A DNA stretch of 64,000 nt from Brevundimonas mediterranea (GCF_011064825.1 NZ_CP048751.1:2976001-3040000); one strand, 5' to 3'; positions 50,907-61,236 are shown, numbered from the stretch's first letter. Notes: a model not told the origin generated them from the sequence alone. Translations and numbers: made by a program.

Positions 50907-51742
50907 GCGCGCCCGGCAAGCTGGGCCTGATCGCCGGCGGCGGCGACCTGCCGGCGGCCGTCGCGGCGCGGTGCGACGCCGAGGGGCGGCCAGTCTTCAT
51001 CATCCGTCTGGCCGGGTTCGCCGCCCCCCATCTGACCCGCTGGCCGGGCGCCGAGTTCGGCATGGCCCAGATCGGGGCCATACTGAAGGCGCTGAAGGCC
51101 GAGGCCTGCACGACCGTCTGTCTGGCGGGAATCGTCAACCGGCCGGATTTCAAGAGCTTGAAGCCGGACTTCAAGGGCGCGACCCTGCTGCCGGGGATCG
51201 TCGCTGCGGCGACGCAAGGCGACGACGCCCTGTTGCGCAAGATCCTGTCGGTGTTCGAGGCCGAAGGGTTTGCGGTGGAAGGCGCCGATGACGTCCTGGG
51301 CGGCGAAACCCTGGCGTCGGGGGCCTTGGGCGCGGTTTCGCCGACGCCCGACCAGATCGCCGATCTGAAGAAGGCGCTGCATGTCGCCGAAAAGTCGGGC
51401 GAACTGGACATCGGTCAGGGCGCGGTCGTCTGCGACGGTCTGGTGCTGGCGGTCGAGGCCCAGGAGGGCACAGACGCCATGTTGCACCGGGTGGCGGGCC
51501 TGCCGGCCGATCTCCGCGGTTCGGCGTCAGCCCCCAAGGGGGCGCTGGGCAAGGCGCCCAAACCGATCCAGGACCTGCGTGTGGACATGCCGGTGATCGG
51601 GCCGCGCACGGTCGAGCTGGCGGCGGCGGCGGGCCTGGCGGGCATCGCCGGCGTGACCGGGCGGCTGATCCTGATCGACCGTCCGGCTATAGTGGCGGCT
51701 GCGGACCGGCTGGGTCTGTTCGTCTGGGGGGAAGACCGATGA
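50903..51742 (+). CDS. lpxI: UDP-2,3-diacylglucosamine pyrophosphatase LpxI
   Basis: It hydrolyses UDP-2,3-diacylglucosamine to lipid X, replacing LpxH of E. coli; lpxI was characterised in Caulobacter. The 279-residue protein (former DUF1009) starts KLGLIAGGGDLPAAVAARC, has TTVCLAGIVNRPDFKSLKPD near residue 72, and in the C-terminal half DIGQGAVVCDGLVLAVEAQEGT in part and DMPVIGPRTVELAAAAGL. Its position between lpxA and lpxB supports the call. ATG overlaps the lpxA stop and its own stop overlaps lpxB. Confidence 0.94.
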   Translation: MSAPGKLGLIAGGGDLPAAVAARCDAEGRPVFIIRLAGFAAPHLTRWPGAEFGMAQIGAILKALKAEACTTVCLAGIVNRPDFKSLKPDFKGATLLPGIVAAATQGDDALLRKILSVFEAEGFAVEGADDVLGGETLASGALGAVSPTPDQIADLKKALHVAEKSGELDIGQGAVVCDGLVLAVEAQEGTDAMLHRVAGLPADLRGSASAPKGALGKAPKPIQDLRVDMPVIGPRTVELAAAAGLAGIAGVTGRLILIDRPAIVAAADRLGLFVWGEDR

Positions 51743-52908
51743 GCCGTCCATTGAAGATCATGCTGGTGGCGGCCGAGGCCTCGGGCGATGCGCTCGGCGC
51801 CGGTCTGGCCCAGGCGCTCCGGAAGCGGCTTGGCGACACGGTGAGTTTCGTCGGCGTCGGCGGGCCCCGCATGGCGGCGGAGGGCGTCGTCAGTCCGTTC
51901 GATATCGCCGAGCTGTCGATCCTGGGCTGGATCGAGGGCCTGCGCGCCTATGGCATGGTCCGGCGCCGGGTTCGGGAGACGGCGGCCCTGGCCGCGCGCG
52001 AACAGCCGGACGCGGTGGTGCTGATCGACAGCTGGGGCTTCACCATCCGGGTGGCCGAGGCGATCCGCGCCGCCCGGCCGGACGTGCCGCTGATCAAATA
52101 TGTCGGCCCCCAGGTCTGGGCGTCGCGCCCCAGTCGGGCCAAGACCCTGGCGGGCGCCGTGGATCACCTGCTGGCGCTGTACAGCTTCGATGCGCCCTGG
52201 TTCGAGCGTGCGGGCCTGCCCACGACGGTCGTCGGCTCTTCGGCCCTGCATGTGGATATGGACAGCGCGGACGGCGCCGCCTTCCGCGCACGGCGGGGAA
52301 TCGCCGCCGATGCAAAACTGCTGCTGATCCTGCCGGGCAGTCGGCCCGCCGAGATCGCGCGCATGACGCCCGTCTATGAGGCGACGATCCGCAGGTTGAA
52401 GGCCGCCGATCCTGGCCTGGCTGTGGCCGTGGTGGCTGCGGGCACCGTGGCCAAGGATGTCACCAGCCGCGTCGCCGCCTGGCCGTTTCGGGTCCATCTG
52501 GTCGATGAGGCCGAGAAATATGACGCCATGCGGGCCGCGACGGCCGCCCTGGCCACAAGCGGAACGGTCTCGACGGAACTGGCGCTGGCCGGAACGCCGA
52601 TGGTCATCGCCTATCGGATCGGCGCGCTCAGCTATGAGCTGATGAAGCGGGTGGTGACGGCGAAACACATCACCCTGTTCAATATCGCCGCCGACGCGCG
52701 CATCGCGCCCGAGTTCATCCAGAACGAAGCGTCGCCGGATATCCTGGCGCCTGCGGTCCAACGGCTTCTGGCCGACCATGAGGCGGCGGCCGATCAGGCG
52801 CGGCGTCAGACCGCGGCGCTGGATCTGATGGGCCGCGGCGGCCCGGATCCGTCGGCCCTGGCCGCTGACGCGGTCCTGCAGGTCATTGAAGCCAAGCGGG
52901 GCGGCTGA
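51739..52908 (+). CDS. lpxB: Lipid-A-disaccharide synthase
   Basis: It joins lipid X to UDP-diacylglucosamine to form the lipid A disaccharide. The 389-residue GT19 enzyme has MLVAAEASGDALGAGLAQAL at the start (membrane and acceptor side), FVGVGGPRMAAEG, KYVGPQVWASRPSRAK near residue 118 and LLILPGSRPAEIARM near 194. SGTVSTELALAGTPMV is in the donor site. It ends the envelope cluster; a bidirectional terminator follows. Confidence 0.96.
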   Translation: MSRPLKIMLVAAEASGDALGAGLAQALRKRLGDTVSFVGVGGPRMAAEGVVSPFDIAELSILGWIEGLRAYGMVRRRVRETAALAAREQPDAVVLIDSWGFTIRVAEAIRAARPDVPLIKYVGPQVWASRPSRAKTLAGAVDHLLALYSFDAPWFERAGLPTTVVGSSALHVDMDSADGAAFRARRGIAADAKLLLILPGSRPAEIARMTPVYEATIRRLKAADPGLAVAVVAAGTVAKDVTSRVAAWPFRVHLVDEAEKYDAMRAATAALATSGTVSTELALAGTPMVIAYRIGALSYELMKRVVTAKHITLFNIAADARIAPEFIQNEASPDILAPAVQRLLADHEAAADQARRQTAALDLMGRGGPDPSALAADAVLQVIEAKRGG

Positions 52909-52931
52909 TCTCGGGGCGGCCGCCCCACAAA

Positions 52932-52960
52932 CAAAAACGCCGGGGATGTCTCCCCGGCGT
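52932..52960. terminator. Bidirectional terminator between lpxB and gltA
   Basis: Arms 52937-52946 and 52951-52960 form a perfect 10-bp GC-rich stem with a TGTC loop. An A-run on its left side gives a U-run for gltA transcripts from the minus strand, and CTTGCATTT follows for lpxB. Confidence 0.85.
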
Positions 52961-52987
52961 CTTGCATTTCAGGCCTGTGGCGCTCGA

Positions 52988-54289
52988 TCAGCCGCGCTGG
53001 TCGATCGCCACATAATCGCGTTGGGTCGGGCCCGTGTAGAGCTGGCGCGGACGGCCGATCTTCTGCGACGGATCCGCCATCATTTCCTGCCACTGGGCGA
53101 TCCAGCCCACGGTGCGGGCCAGGGCGAACAGGACGGTGAACATGGTGGTGGGGAAGCCCATGGCCGACAGGGTGATGCCCGAATAGAAGTCGACGTTCGG
53201 GAACAGCTTGCGCGAGGTGAAGTATTCGTCCGACAGGGCGACCTTCTCCAGCTCCTTGGCGACCAGGAACAGCGGGTCGTTCTCGCGGCCCGTGGCGGCC
53301 AGGACTTCATAGGCCGACTGCTGCATGACCTTGGCGCGCGGGTCGTAGTTCTTGTACACGCGGTGGCCGAAGCCCATCAGCTTGTACTTGCGGTCCTTCA
53401 CGCCCTGGATGAACTCGGGAATCTTGTCGGGCGTGCCGATTTCCTTGAGCATGTTGAGCGCCTCTTCATTGGCGCCGCCGTGCGACGGGCCCCACAGGCA
53501 GGCGATGCCGGCGGCGATACAGGCGAACGGGTTCGCGCCCGACGAACCGGCCAGGCGGACGGTCGAGGTCGACGCGTTCTGCTCGTGGTCGGCGTGCAGG
53601 GTGAAGATGCGGTCCATGGCGCGAACCAGGGCCGGATCGACGTTATAGTCCTCGGCCGGCACGGCGAAGCACATGCGCAGGAAGTTCTCGGCGTAGGACA
53701 GGTCGTTGCGCGGCGAGATGAACGGCTGGCCGACGTGGTACTTGTAGGCGCGGGCCGCGATGGTCGGCATCTTGGCGATCAGGCGGATGGCCGAGATGTC
53801 GCGCTGGACCGGATCATGGATGTCCAGGCTGTCATGATAGAAGGCCGACAGGGCCCCCACGGTGCCGACCATGATCGCCATGGGATGGGCGTCGCGGCGG
53901 AAGCCCTCGAAGAAGCGGTCGAACTGGGCGTGCAGCATCGTGTGCATGGTGATGCTGTTTTCGAACTTTTCGTACTGCGCCGCAGTCGGCAGTTCGCCGT
54001 GCAGCAGCAGGTGGCAGACCTCCACGAAGTTCGACTTCGACGCCAACTGGTCGATCGGGTAGCCGCGGTGCAGAAGCACGCCGGCGTCGCCGTCGATATA
54101 GGTCAGGGCTGACTCGCACGCGGCGGTGGAGGTGAAGCCCGGGTCGAAGGTGAAGGCGCCCGTACCCGCGTACATCTTGCGGATATCGATGACATCCGGG
54201 CCGGTGGAGCCCGAAAGGACCGGAAGCTCGATGGTCTTGCCCTCGAAGGACAGGGTCGCCGAGCCGGCGGTTTTGGCTTGTTCAGTCAT
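52988..54289 (-). CDS. gltA: Citrate synthase
   Basis: It condenses oxaloacetate and acetyl-CoA at the entry to the TCA cycle. The 433-residue length fits the hexameric, NADH-sensitive proteobacterial type. Catalytic stretches are [20 protein letters not shown] (with His), [16 protein letters not shown] and [16 protein letters not shown], with a later Asp in [12 protein letters not shown]. It lies 66 bases downstream of gltX on the same strand. Confidence 0.97.
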   Translation of the reverse strand: MTEQAKTAGSATLSFEGKTIELPVLSGSTGPDVIDIRKMYAGTGAFTFDPGFTSTAACESALTYIDGDAGVLLHRGYPIDQLASKSNFVEVCHLLLHGELPTAAQYEKFENSITMHTMLHAQFDRFFEGFRRDAHPMAIMVGTVGALSAFYHDSLDIHDPVQRDISAIRLIAKMPTIAARAYKYHVGQPFISPRNDLSYAENFLRMCFAVPAEDYNVDPALVRAMDRIFTLHADHEQNASTSTVRLAGSSGANPFACIAAGIACLWGPSHGGANEEALNMLKEIGTPDKIPEFIQGVKDRKYKLMGFGHRVYKNYDPRAKVMQQSAYEVLAATGRENDPLFLVAKELEKVALSDEYFTSRKLFPNVDFYSGITLSAMGFPTTMFTVLFALARTVGWIAQWQEMMADPSQKIGRPRQLYTGPTQRDYVAIDQRG

Positions 54290-54355
54290 GAATGCCCCTT
54301 TGCATCACACGTCCAGGCGCGGGGAGGCGTCGGCCGCTTTTTTGGTTGTGGGTGA

Positions 54356-55771
54356 TCACTTAGTCTGTTGCAGCGCATCATCCAAGCGCCCGAGACTTTC
54401 GTCGCGCCCAAGAGCGGACAAAGTTCGCGCGATATCGGGTGAAGTTGACCCTGCGGTAAGGGCCGTTCGCACCGGCGGACCGATCTTGCCGAAGCCGACC
54501 TCTTCGGATTCGGCGAAGCTCTTGAGCTCGGCTTCCAGGGCGAAGACATCCCAGGACTGGAACAGCGTCAGCCGGTCCCGCAGACGGCCGAGGCGGTCCA
54601 GGGTTTCGCCCGAGAGCAGGACGCGCGCCTTGTCGTCCAGCGCGAGGGGGCGGCTCTTCAGCACGAATTCGGTCTGGTCGGCCAGGTCCAGCACGGTCTT
54701 GGCGCGGTCCTTGACGAAGGGCATGGCGCGTTGGAGCCTGGCCTCGTCGTCTTCGGCGATGACGCGACCGCGTTGCAGGTGGACATCCAGGGTCAGCTTG
54801 GCGAGGCGTTCGTCCGCCGCGAGACGCAGCCAGTGGGAATTGACGTGGGCCAGCTTGTCGAAATCGAGCCGGGCCGGGGCCTTGCCGATGCCGGCCAGGT
54901 CGAACCATTCCACCGCCTGGGCGTCGCTGAACAGTTCGTCGTCGCCATGGGCCCAGCCCAGCCGGGCCAGATAGTTGCGCATGGCCTCGGGCAGATAGCC
55001 CATCTCGGCGTATTCATGAACCGCCTGGGCGCCGTGGCGCTTCGACAGTTTGGCGCCGTCGGGGCCGTGAATCAGCGGGATGTGGGCGAAGGTCGGCCGG
55101 GTCCAGCCCAGGGCGTCGTAGATCAGGCTCTGGCGCGCGGCGTTGTTCAGGTGGTCGTCGCCGCGGATGACGTGGGTCACGCCCATATCGTGGTCATCGA
55201 CCACGACGGCGAGATTGTAGGTCGGGGCCCCGTCCGAGCGCAGAAGGACCAGGTCGTCGAGATCGTTCGTCGACCAACTGACCGCGCCCTGAACCTCGTC
55301 CGCCACGGTGACGGTCGTGGACTGGGGGCGGCGAAAACGCACGACGTGAGGCAGGGCCAGGTCGTCGACGGTCGGCGCGCGGTCGCGCCACGGCGACTCG
55401 AAGGCGCGACGTTCGGCCTTGGCGGCGTCCCGCAGTCGGCCGGTCTCCTCGGCCGTGGTGAAATCGCGATAGGCGTGGCCGGTCTCAAGCAACTGGTCCA
55501 CCACCTCGCGGTGGCGGTCGGCGCGGCTGTACTGGAAAACCGGTTCCTCGTCGGCGAACAGCTCCAACCAGCTCAGCCCGTCGAAGATGGCCTTGACGGC
55601 GTCGTCGGTGGACCGCTCGCGGTCCGTGTCCTCGACCCGGATCAGGAAACGCCCTGCGTGTCGTTTGGCGTACAGCCAGTTGAACAAGGCGGTTCTCGCC
55701 CCGCCGATATGCAGATAGCCTGTCGGCGAGGGGGCGAAGCGCGTGACGACAGTCGAGGAAGGTGAGGTCAT
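54356..55771 (-). CDS. gltX: Glutamyl-tRNA synthetase
   Basis: This class I aminoacyl-tRNA synthetase of 471 residues has HIGGARTALFNWLYAK (HIGH motif, His21) and KLSKRHGAQAVHEYAEMGY (KMSKS-like motif, about residue 240). The C-terminal helical domain binds the anticodon. It may charge tRNA-Glu only or also tRNA-Gln; the sequence alone does not decide, and alphaproteobacteria often carry two copies. Its ATG overlaps the divergent comEC ATG in the four bases CATG. Confidence 0.95.
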   Translation of the reverse strand: MTSPSSTVVTRFAPSPTGYLHIGGARTALFNWLYAKRHAGRFLIRVEDTDRERSTDDAVKAIFDGLSWLELFADEEPVFQYSRADRHREVVDQLLETGHAYRDFTTAEETGRLRDAAKAERRAFESPWRDRAPTVDDLALPHVVRFRRPQSTTVTVADEVQGAVSWSTNDLDDLVLLRSDGAPTYNLAVVVDDHDMGVTHVIRGDDHLNNAARQSLIYDALGWTRPTFAHIPLIHGPDGAKLSKRHGAQAVHEYAEMGYLPEAMRNYLARLGWAHGDDELFSDAQAVEWFDLAGIGKAPARLDFDKLAHVNSHWLRLAADERLAKLTLDVHLQRGRVIAEDDEARLQRAMPFVKDRAKTVLDLADQTEFVLKSRPLALDDKARVLLSGETLDRLGRLRDRLTLFQSWDVFALEAELKSFAESEEVGFGKIGPPVRTALTAGSTSPDIARTLSALGRDESLGRLDDALQQTK

Positions 55772-57947
55772 GGGGGAAGGGTCCGTAAGCGAGGCCCTTA
55801 TACGCCCCGAGACGACAAAGCCTACCCCCGGCGCGCGATTGCGGGCCTGGTTGGAGGACGAGGCTGCGGCGCAGAGGCTGAGATGGCGGCTGTGGGCGCC
55901 GGTGGCCTTTGGCGGAGGCGGGGCGATCTATTTCGCCCTGCGGTCGGAGCCGGCCCTGTGGCCGCTGCTGCTCGGGGCGATCGTCTCCGGCGCGGGCTGG
56001 CTGGCGGCGCGACGGCGGGGATGGGCGCGGCGCCTGACCTGGCCGCTGATGATGCTGGCCTGTCTGGCCGGCGGGCTGGCGGCGGCCAAGATTCGCACGG
56101 AGATGGTGGCGGCGCCCATCGCTCCAGCCCTGGGTGAAGCGACGGTGATCGAGGCCTGGGTGGTGGATGTGGACAGCCCCGGCCAGAGGGGCGCGCGGAT
56201 CGTGGTCGCGCCGGTCAGGATTCGGGGGCTGGCGCCGGACCGGACGCCGGTTCGGCTCAGGGCCACGGTGCGGGGTGATCCGCCCCGGCCCGGCGAGGCG
56301 GTCCGTCTGTTCGCCATTCTCAATCCGCCGCCCGCACCGGCCAGCCCCGGCGCCTATGACTTCGGCCGCAACGCCTTTTTCCAGGGCATGGGCGGGATCG
56401 CCTTCGCCCTGGGGGAGACGCGACGGCTCGACCTGCCGTCGGCGCCGTGGCGGCTGCGCCTGGAAATGGCGGTGAACAGCGCCCGCTACGCCCTGGCCGA
56501 AAGGATCGTGGCGCGGCTGGGCGAACGGACGGGCGGGATCGCGGCGGCCATGACCACCAGCCATGAGACCTGGATCAGCCAGGAGGACATGGACGTGATG
56601 CGGGATTCGGGCCTGGCGCACATTCTGTCGGTGTCGGGCCTGCACATGGCCATCGTCGGCGGCTTCGTCTTTTTCGCGGCCCGACTGGGCGTGGCGGCCT
56701 GGCCGTGGCTGGCGTTGCGGGTTCCCGGCAAGAAGGTCGCGGCCCTGGCCGGACTGACGGCGGTCGGCGCCTATCTGGTCGTGTCGGGCGCGCCGCCGCC
56801 GGCCGAGCGGGCCGCGATCACGGCCTCCATCGCCTTTCTGGCCATACTGCTGGATCGGCAGGCGGTGACGATGCATGGCCTGGCTGTGGCGGCCTTTGTG
56901 GTGTTGGCCATCCAGCCCGAGGCCATCGTCACGCCGGGCTTCCAGATGTCCTTTGCGGCCACGGCGGCCCTGGTGGCCCTGGTCGAGGTCTGGCCGCAGC
57001 GGATGCGAGAGATTTCGGCGCCCTGGCCCATCGTGGCGGTGCAGAGGTTCGGCGGCTGGTTGACGGCGGCGGTGGCGGCCAGCGTCGTGGCCGGACTGGC
57101 GACGGGGCCGTTCGCCATGCAGCATTTCAACCGCACGGCCATGTACGGGCTTCTGGCCAATCTGGGCACGGCGCCGGTCGCGGATTTCGTCCTGATGCCG
57201 GCTCTGGCTCTGGGAGCGGCGTTGGAGCCCTTGGGCCTTGGCGGGCCTTTCCTGGCGGTGGCGGGGTGGGGCGTCGATCTGATGCTGGCGATCGGGGCTT
57301 GGACGGCGGGGCTGCCGGGTGCGGTGCAGACGGTGGCCAGCGCGCCGGACTATGTGCTGCCCATGGCCTTTCTGGGGGTGTTGTTCGTCTGTCTGTGGCA
57401 GGGGCGGCTGAGGTGGCTGGGCCTGCCGCTGGCGGCGGCGGTTCTGGTCTGGCCCAGGGCGCCGACGCCGGATCTCTGGATCGGGGACGGCGGGACCAAC
57501 GCCGCTTTTCATCACCAGGCCCAGGCTGTCGTGATCCGGCCCGGCGTGCGCGCCTTCGCCGTTGATCTTTGGTCGCGGCGGCGGGGCCTGACGACGGCGG
57601 ATCGGCCGGAGGCGGGCTGGACGTGCGACCGGTCTTCCTGTCGGCCGGAGACGCCGGAAGCCGGGCCGGTCGCCCTGTGGTGGGGGCGCGAGGCCCCGGA
57701 TGCGGAGCAGATGGCCGACCTGTGTCGGGCGGCGTCCGTCGTCAGCGTGCGGGCTGCGGTCGCCGCCCTGCCGGCCTCATGCGACGGCCGTCTGGTGCTC
57801 GACGGCGTCGATTTCACGCGCGGCGGGGCGGTGGAGTTGTGGCGGGACGGAGTGGACCGCTGGAAGGCGGTGTGGACGGCCGACGTGCGCGGGGATCGCC
57901 CCTGGGCGCGTCAGCCGGATCCGGACCTCAGTGATAGCGGCGCATGA
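55770..57947 (+). CDS. comEC: ComEC/Rec2-family DNA-uptake channel
   Basis: It is the inner-membrane channel through which single-stranded DNA enters during natural transformation. The 725-residue protein has N-terminal helices with a DUF4131-type soluble part (about residues 35-190) and a competence domain (about 230-500) with [19 protein letters not shown] and [18 protein letters not shown]. The C-terminal region lacks the H-x-H-x-D-H of the metallo-beta-lactamase domain present in Bacillus ComEC. ATG 55770 has an AAGGTGAGG site; an in-frame start at 55743 lies deeper in gltX. Its end overlaps lexA by 20 bases. Confidence 0.9.
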   Translation: MGEGSVSEALIRPETTKPTPGARLRAWLEDEAAAQRLRWRLWAPVAFGGGGAIYFALRSEPALWPLLLGAIVSGAGWLAARRRGWARRLTWPLMMLACLAGGLAAAKIRTEMVAAPIAPALGEATVIEAWVVDVDSPGQRGARIVVAPVRIRGLAPDRTPVRLRATVRGDPPRPGEAVRLFAILNPPPAPASPGAYDFGRNAFFQGMGGIAFALGETRRLDLPSAPWRLRLEMAVNSARYALAERIVARLGERTGGIAAAMTTSHETWISQEDMDVMRDSGLAHILSVSGLHMAIVGGFVFFAARLGVAAWPWLALRVPGKKVAALAGLTAVGAYLVVSGAPPPAERAAITASIAFLAILLDRQAVTMHGLAVAAFVVLAIQPEAIVTPGFQMSFAATAALVALVEVWPQRMREISAPWPIVAVQRFGGWLTAAVAASVVAGLATGPFAMQHFNRTAMYGLLANLGTAPVADFVLMPALALGAALEPLGLGGPFLAVAGWGVDLMLAIGAWTAGLPGAVQTVASAPDYVLPMAFLGVLFVCLWQGRLRWLGLPLAAAVLVWPRAPTPDLWIGDGGTNAAFHHQAQAVVIRPGVRAFAVDLWSRRRGLTTADRPEAGWTCDRSSCRPETPEAGPVALWWGREAPDAEQMADLCRAASVVSVRAAVAALPASCDGRLVLDGVDFTRGGAVELWRDGVDRWKAVWTADVRGDRPWARQPDPDLSDSGA

Positions 57948-58629
57948 GGCCGACCAGCTTGCCCTGGACCTCGACCTGGTCGGGACCGAAGATTCGGGTC
58001 TCGTAGTTGCGGTTGGCGGGCTCCAGGGCGATGGAGCCGCCCTTGCGACGCAGACGCTTCAACGTGGCCTCTTCGCCCTCGACCAAGGCCACGACGATCT
58101 CGCCGTTGTTGGCCGTGTCGCCGCGACGGATGACCACCAGATCGCCGTTCAGGATGCCGGCCTCGATCATCGAGTCGCCCTCGATCTCGAGGAGGTAATG
58201 ATCGCCCTTGCCCAGCATGGATTCGGGCACCGACAGGCGCTCCTGCTCGTGCTGGATGGCGGCGATGGGGGTGCCGGCGGCGATCTTGCCCAGCAGGGGC
58301 AGTTCGCGGGTGTCGTTGGCGGCCGAGACCGCAGCGGGGCGTGGCGCGCCGCCGCCGCCTTCGATGACGTCGGGTTTGAAGCCGGCCCGGCCGCGCGGTG
58401 CGCCGGCGGTGGCCTGTTCCGGCAGTTTGGTCACTTCCAGGGCGCGGGCGCGGTGGGCGAGGCGGCGGATGAAGCCGCGTTCCTCCAGCGCCGTGATCAG
58501 CCGGTGGATGCCCGACTTGGACGCCAGATCCAGCGCCTCCTTCATCTCGTCGAACGAGGGGGAGACGCCGGTCTCCTGGATCCGTTCGTGGATGAACATC
58601 AGCAGTTCGTGCTGCTTGCGCGTGAGCAT
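57928..58629 (-). CDS. lexA: SOS repressor LexA
   Basis: The 233-residue repressor has an N-terminal winged-helix domain ([20 protein letters not shown], then [16 protein letters not shown] in the recognition region), a linker rich in Gly/Pro/Ala and a C-terminal S24 autoprotease. The self-cleavage site is Ala118-Gly119 in GKIAAGTPI, and the catalytic dyad is Ser153 (GDSM) and Lys191 (ATLKRL). RecA-stimulated cleavage derepresses the SOS regulon. Two GAAC-N7-GAAC-type operators lie in its own promoter, so it should be autoregulated; the gene at 32801 is a predicted target. Confidence 0.97.
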   Translation of the reverse strand: MLTRKQHELLMFIHERIQETGVSPSFDEMKEALDLASKSGIHRLITALEERGFIRRLAHRARALEVTKLPEQATAGAPRGRAGFKPDVIEGGGGAPRPAAVSAANDTRELPLLGKIAAGTPIAAIQHEQERLSVPESMLGKGDHYLLEIEGDSMIEAGILNGDLVVIRRGDTANNGEIVVALVEGEEATLKRLRRKGGSIALEPANRNYETRIFGPDQVEVQGKLVGLMRRYH

Positions 58630-58662
58630 CGCCAGGCCCTCATGAGCCCTTTCCTCGAATCG

Positions 58663-58677
58663 GAACGGGCCGTGAAC
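58663..58677 (+). promoter_or_regulatory. LexA box in the lexA leader
   Basis: GAAC at 58663-58666 and GAAC at 58674-58677 are separated by exactly 7 bases. On the lexA strand it reads GTTC-N7-GTTC and lies about 34-48 bases before the lexA start codon. Confidence 0.85.
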
Positions 58678-58686
58678 ATTGACGAT

Positions 58687-58701
58687 GTTCTGTAAGTGTT
58701 C
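58687..58701 (-). promoter_or_regulatory. LexA box overlapping the lexA -10 element
   Basis: On the lexA strand, GAAC-N7-GAAC runs from 58701 to 58687. Its second half forms most of the CAGAAC -10 hexamer, 9 bases from the other box, which is in opposite orientation. Confidence 0.88.
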
Positions 58702-58715
58702 CTTCCTAATGTCAA
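58687..58715 (-). promoter_or_regulatory. lexA promoter
   Basis: On the minus strand TTGACA (58715-58710), a 17-base spacer and CAGAAC (58692-58687) form the likely promoter. The -35 matches consensus exactly; the weak -10 embeds a LexA half-site. Confidence 0.6.
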
Positions 58716-58752
58716 CTTAACGGCGTCGCTTCACCGCGCGCGTCGGGTTGAA

Positions 58753-59547
58753 TCAGGCGGCCAGCAGTTTGCGCGTGGCGGCTTCGACGTCGGCCTGACG
58801 CATCAGGCTTTCGCCCACCAGAATGGCCTGGGCGTGGGCGGCGGAGACGCGTGCGACGTCCTCGGGCGTGGAGATGCCGCTCTCGGCGACCAGCAGGGCG
58901 CGGACGGGGCTGAGCATCGACAGGCGCTCGGTGACCTCCAGATCGACCTCGAAGGTGCGAAGCGAGCGGTTGTTGATCCCCACCAGATCGCCGCCCAAGG
59001 CGCAGGCGCGCGCCATTTCGGCCTCGTCGTGGGTTTCGATCAGGGCGTCCATGCCGAATCGTTCGGCCTCGGCCAGCAGTTCGGCGGCGAGCCGATCGTC
59101 GATCATGGCCAGGATGATCAGGATACAGTCGGCGCCCAGGGCCCGGCTCTCGGCCACCTGCCAGGGATCGACCAGGAAGTCCTTGCGCAGGCAGGGCAGG
59201 GCCGTGGCGGTGCGGGCCTGGCCCAGATAGGCGTCGTCGCCCTGGAAACTGGGGCCGTCGGTCAGGACCGACAGGCAGGAGGCGCCGCCGGCCTGGTAGG
59301 CGATGGCCAGGGCGGTCGGGTCGAAGTCAGGACGAATCAGGCCCTTGGACGGGCTGGCCTTCTTGATCTCGGCGATCAGGGCGGGGCGGCCGGTGTCCTC
59401 GACAGTCCGGTCCAGAGCGGCGCGGAAGCCGCGCGGCGCCGAGGCGGCCCGGGCCAGGGCCTCGATGGCGTCCTGGGTGGTCGCGGCCTTGCGGGCGGCG
59501 ACATCCTCGCGCTTGTAGGCGGCGATGCGGTCCAGGACGTCGGTCAT
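58753..59547 (-). CDS. trpC: Indole-3-glycerol phosphate synthase
   Basis: It closes the indole ring in tryptophan synthesis. The 264-residue TIM-barrel protein has [20 protein letters not shown] with the catalytic Glu60 and Lys62, [21 protein letters not shown] in part, [16 protein letters not shown] and [13 protein letters not shown]. No phosphoribosylanthranilate isomerase is fused. It overlaps trpD by 4 bases and is the last trp gene; lexA follows after 123 bases. Confidence 0.96.
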   Translation of the reverse strand: MTDVLDRIAAYKREDVAARKAATTQDAIEALARAASAPRGFRAALDRTVEDTGRPALIAEIKKASPSKGLIRPDFDPTALAIAYQAGGASCLSVLTDGPSFQGDDAYLGQARTATALPCLRKDFLVDPWQVAESRALGADCILIILAMIDDRLAAELLAEAERFGMDALIETHDEAEMARACALGGDLVGINNRSLRTFEVDLEVTERLSMLSPVRALLVAESGISTPEDVARVSAAHAQAILVGESLMRQADVEAATRKLLAA

Positions 59548-60581
59548 GCTTTGTCTTCGGTATCCAGCGGCGTGGAGGTGATGCGGGCCAGACGCTCCAG
59601 CGCCTGGGCGGCCCGACCGTCGTCAATGGCGGCGGCGGCGAGGACGGCGCCTTCCGCGAGGCCCGTCGCCCGATCCGACACCACGAGGGCGGCGGCGGCG
59701 TTCAGCAACACGATGTCGCGATAGGGGCCGGTCTGACCCGCCAGCAGGGCGCGCAGGGCCGCGGCGTTCTCCTCGGCGTCGCCGCCGCGGATGGCGTCGA
59801 TGGAGGCGCGGGGCAGGCCGGCGTCTTCGGGCGTGACCTGGAAGCGGCGGACGGCGCCGTCTTTCCATTCTGCGACTTCCGTCGGGCCGGAGGTGGCCAG
59901 TTCGTCCAGGCCCTGGCCATGGACCGTCCAGGCGCGGGTCGCGCCCAGCCGGCCCAGCACCTCGACCAGGGGCTCCAGCAGACGCGGGTCATAGACGCCC
60001 ATGACCTGGCGTTTCGCCTGGGCCGGGTTGGACAGCGGGCCGAGCAGGTTGAACACGGTGCGGAAACCGATCTCGGCCCGTACCGGCCCGACGTGGCGCA
60101 TGGCGCCGTGATAGGCGGGGGCGAACAGGAAACAGATTCCGGCCTCGTCCAGCGCCTTGCGCTGCTGATCCGGGCTGGCGGCCAGGTTGACGCCCAGGAT
60201 CGACAGGACGTCGGAAGAGCCGGATTTCGAGGATATGGCCCGGTTGCCGTGCTTGGCGACCTTCAGGCCTGCGCCGGCCAGGACCAGGGCGGCGGCGGTT
60301 GAGATGTTGTAGGTGTGCTGGCCGTCGCCGCCGGTGCCGCAGGTGTCAATCACCTCGTACGGATGGTCCAGCGTCAGGGCGGCGTCGCGCATGGCCTGGG
60401 CGAAGGCCGCGATCTCGTCCACCGTCTCGCCGCGGATCCGCAGGGCGGTGACGGCGGCCGCGACCTGTGACGGGGTCGGTTCGCCGCGCAGGCAGGCGGC
60501 GAAGAAGTCGTGCGCCTGCTCGGACGTCAGGGGGTGCCCCTCGACCAGGCGGGCGAGGATCGGCTTGAAACCGTCGGCCAT
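59544..60581 (-). CDS. trpD: Anthranilate phosphoribosyltransferase
   Basis: It transfers phosphoribose from PRPP to anthranilate. The 345-residue protein has the PRPP loop [17 protein letters not shown] (residues 79-95), [17 protein letters not shown], and the metal-site region around [16 protein letters not shown]. The glutamine amidotransferase is encoded separately by trpG, 16 bases upstream. It overlaps trpC. Confidence 0.96.
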   Translation of the reverse strand: MADGFKPILARLVEGHPLTSEQAHDFFAACLRGEPTPSQVAAAVTALRIRGETVDEIAAFAQAMRDAALTLDHPYEVIDTCGTGGDGQHTYNISTAAALVLAGAGLKVAKHGNRAISSKSGSSDVLSILGVNLAASPDQQRKALDEAGICFLFAPAYHGAMRHVGPVRAEIGFRTVFNLLGPLSNPAQAKRQVMGVYDPRLLEPLVEVLGRLGATRAWTVHGQGLDELATSGPTEVAEWKDGAVRRFQVTPEDAGLPRASIDAIRGGDAEENAAALRALLAGQTGPYRDIVLLNAAAALVVSDRATGLAEGAVLAAAAIDDGRAAQALERLARITSTPLDTEDKA

Positions 60582-60597
60582 GATCAGGCGGCCACGA

Positions 60598-61188
60598 TCA
60601 GGCGGCCGCGAGGCGCTTCACGCCGGCGATCTCGAGGAAGTTGGCCAGCATGTCGTGGCCGTGTTCGGTGGCGATGGATTCCGGGTGGAACTGGACGCCA
60701 TGGATCGGGCGGCTGCGGTGCTGGAGCCCCATGATCTCGCCGTCGGCGGTCCAGGCGGTCACCTCGAGGCAGTCAGGCAGGGTTTCGCGCTTCACGGCCA
60801 GCGAATGATAGCGGGTGGCGGTGAAGGGCGACGGCAGGCCGGCGAAGACGCTCTTGCCGTCGTGCAGAATCGGCGAGGTCTTGCCGTGCATCAGGGTCTT
60901 GGCGCGGATCACGTCGCCGCCGAAGGCCTGGCCGATGGCCTGGTGGCCCAGGCAGACGCCCAGGATCGGCATGGAGGCCGGGGCGCTCTCGATCAGCGGC
61001 AGGCAGATGCCGGCCTGGTCCGGCGCGCAGGGGCCGGGCGACAGCAGGACGGCGGCGGGGTTCAGCGCCCAGGCCTCGTCCGCGGTCAGGTCGTCGTTGC
61101 GCACCACATGGGTCGGCGCGCCCAACTCCGCGAGGTAGTGGACGAGGTTGTAGGTAAAGCTGTCGTAGTTATCGACGACGAGGATCAT
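60598..61188 (-). CDS. trpG: Anthranilate synthase component II (glutamine amidotransferase)
   Basis: It supplies ammonia from glutamine to TrpE. The 196-residue class I amidotransferase has the nucleophile Cys79 in [15 protein letters not shown] and the His-Glu pair in [24 protein letters not shown] forms the oxyanion region. ATG 61188 ([16 protein letters not shown]) is the family start; the frame reaching 61224 adds implausible residues. It is separated from trpE by about 290 bases, which hold an opposite-strand gene. Confidence 0.95.
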   Translation of the reverse strand: MILVVDNYDSFTYNLVHYLAELGAPTHVVRNDDLTADEAWALNPAAVLLSPGPCAPDQAGICLPLIESAPASMPILGVCLGHQAIGQAFGGDVIRAKTLMHGKTSPILHDGKSVFAGLPSPFTATRYHSLAVKRETLPDCLEVTAWTADGEIMGLQHRSRPIHGVQFHPESIATEHGHDMLANFLEIAGVKRLAAA

Positions 61189-61213
61189 GATCTGGCTTCT
61201 AGGCGTGACAAGC

Positions 61214-61236
61214 CGCCGCGCCAAGCGTGCGCGGCG
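61214..61236. repeat. Perfect 8-bp inverted repeat upstream of trpG
   Basis: CGCCGCGC (61214-61221) and GCGCGGCG (61229-61236) pair around a 7-base loop, 25 bases before the trpG start codon on the minus strand. It could be a partial terminator within the trp transcript or a leader structure. No leader peptide with Trp codons is seen. Confidence 0.45.
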
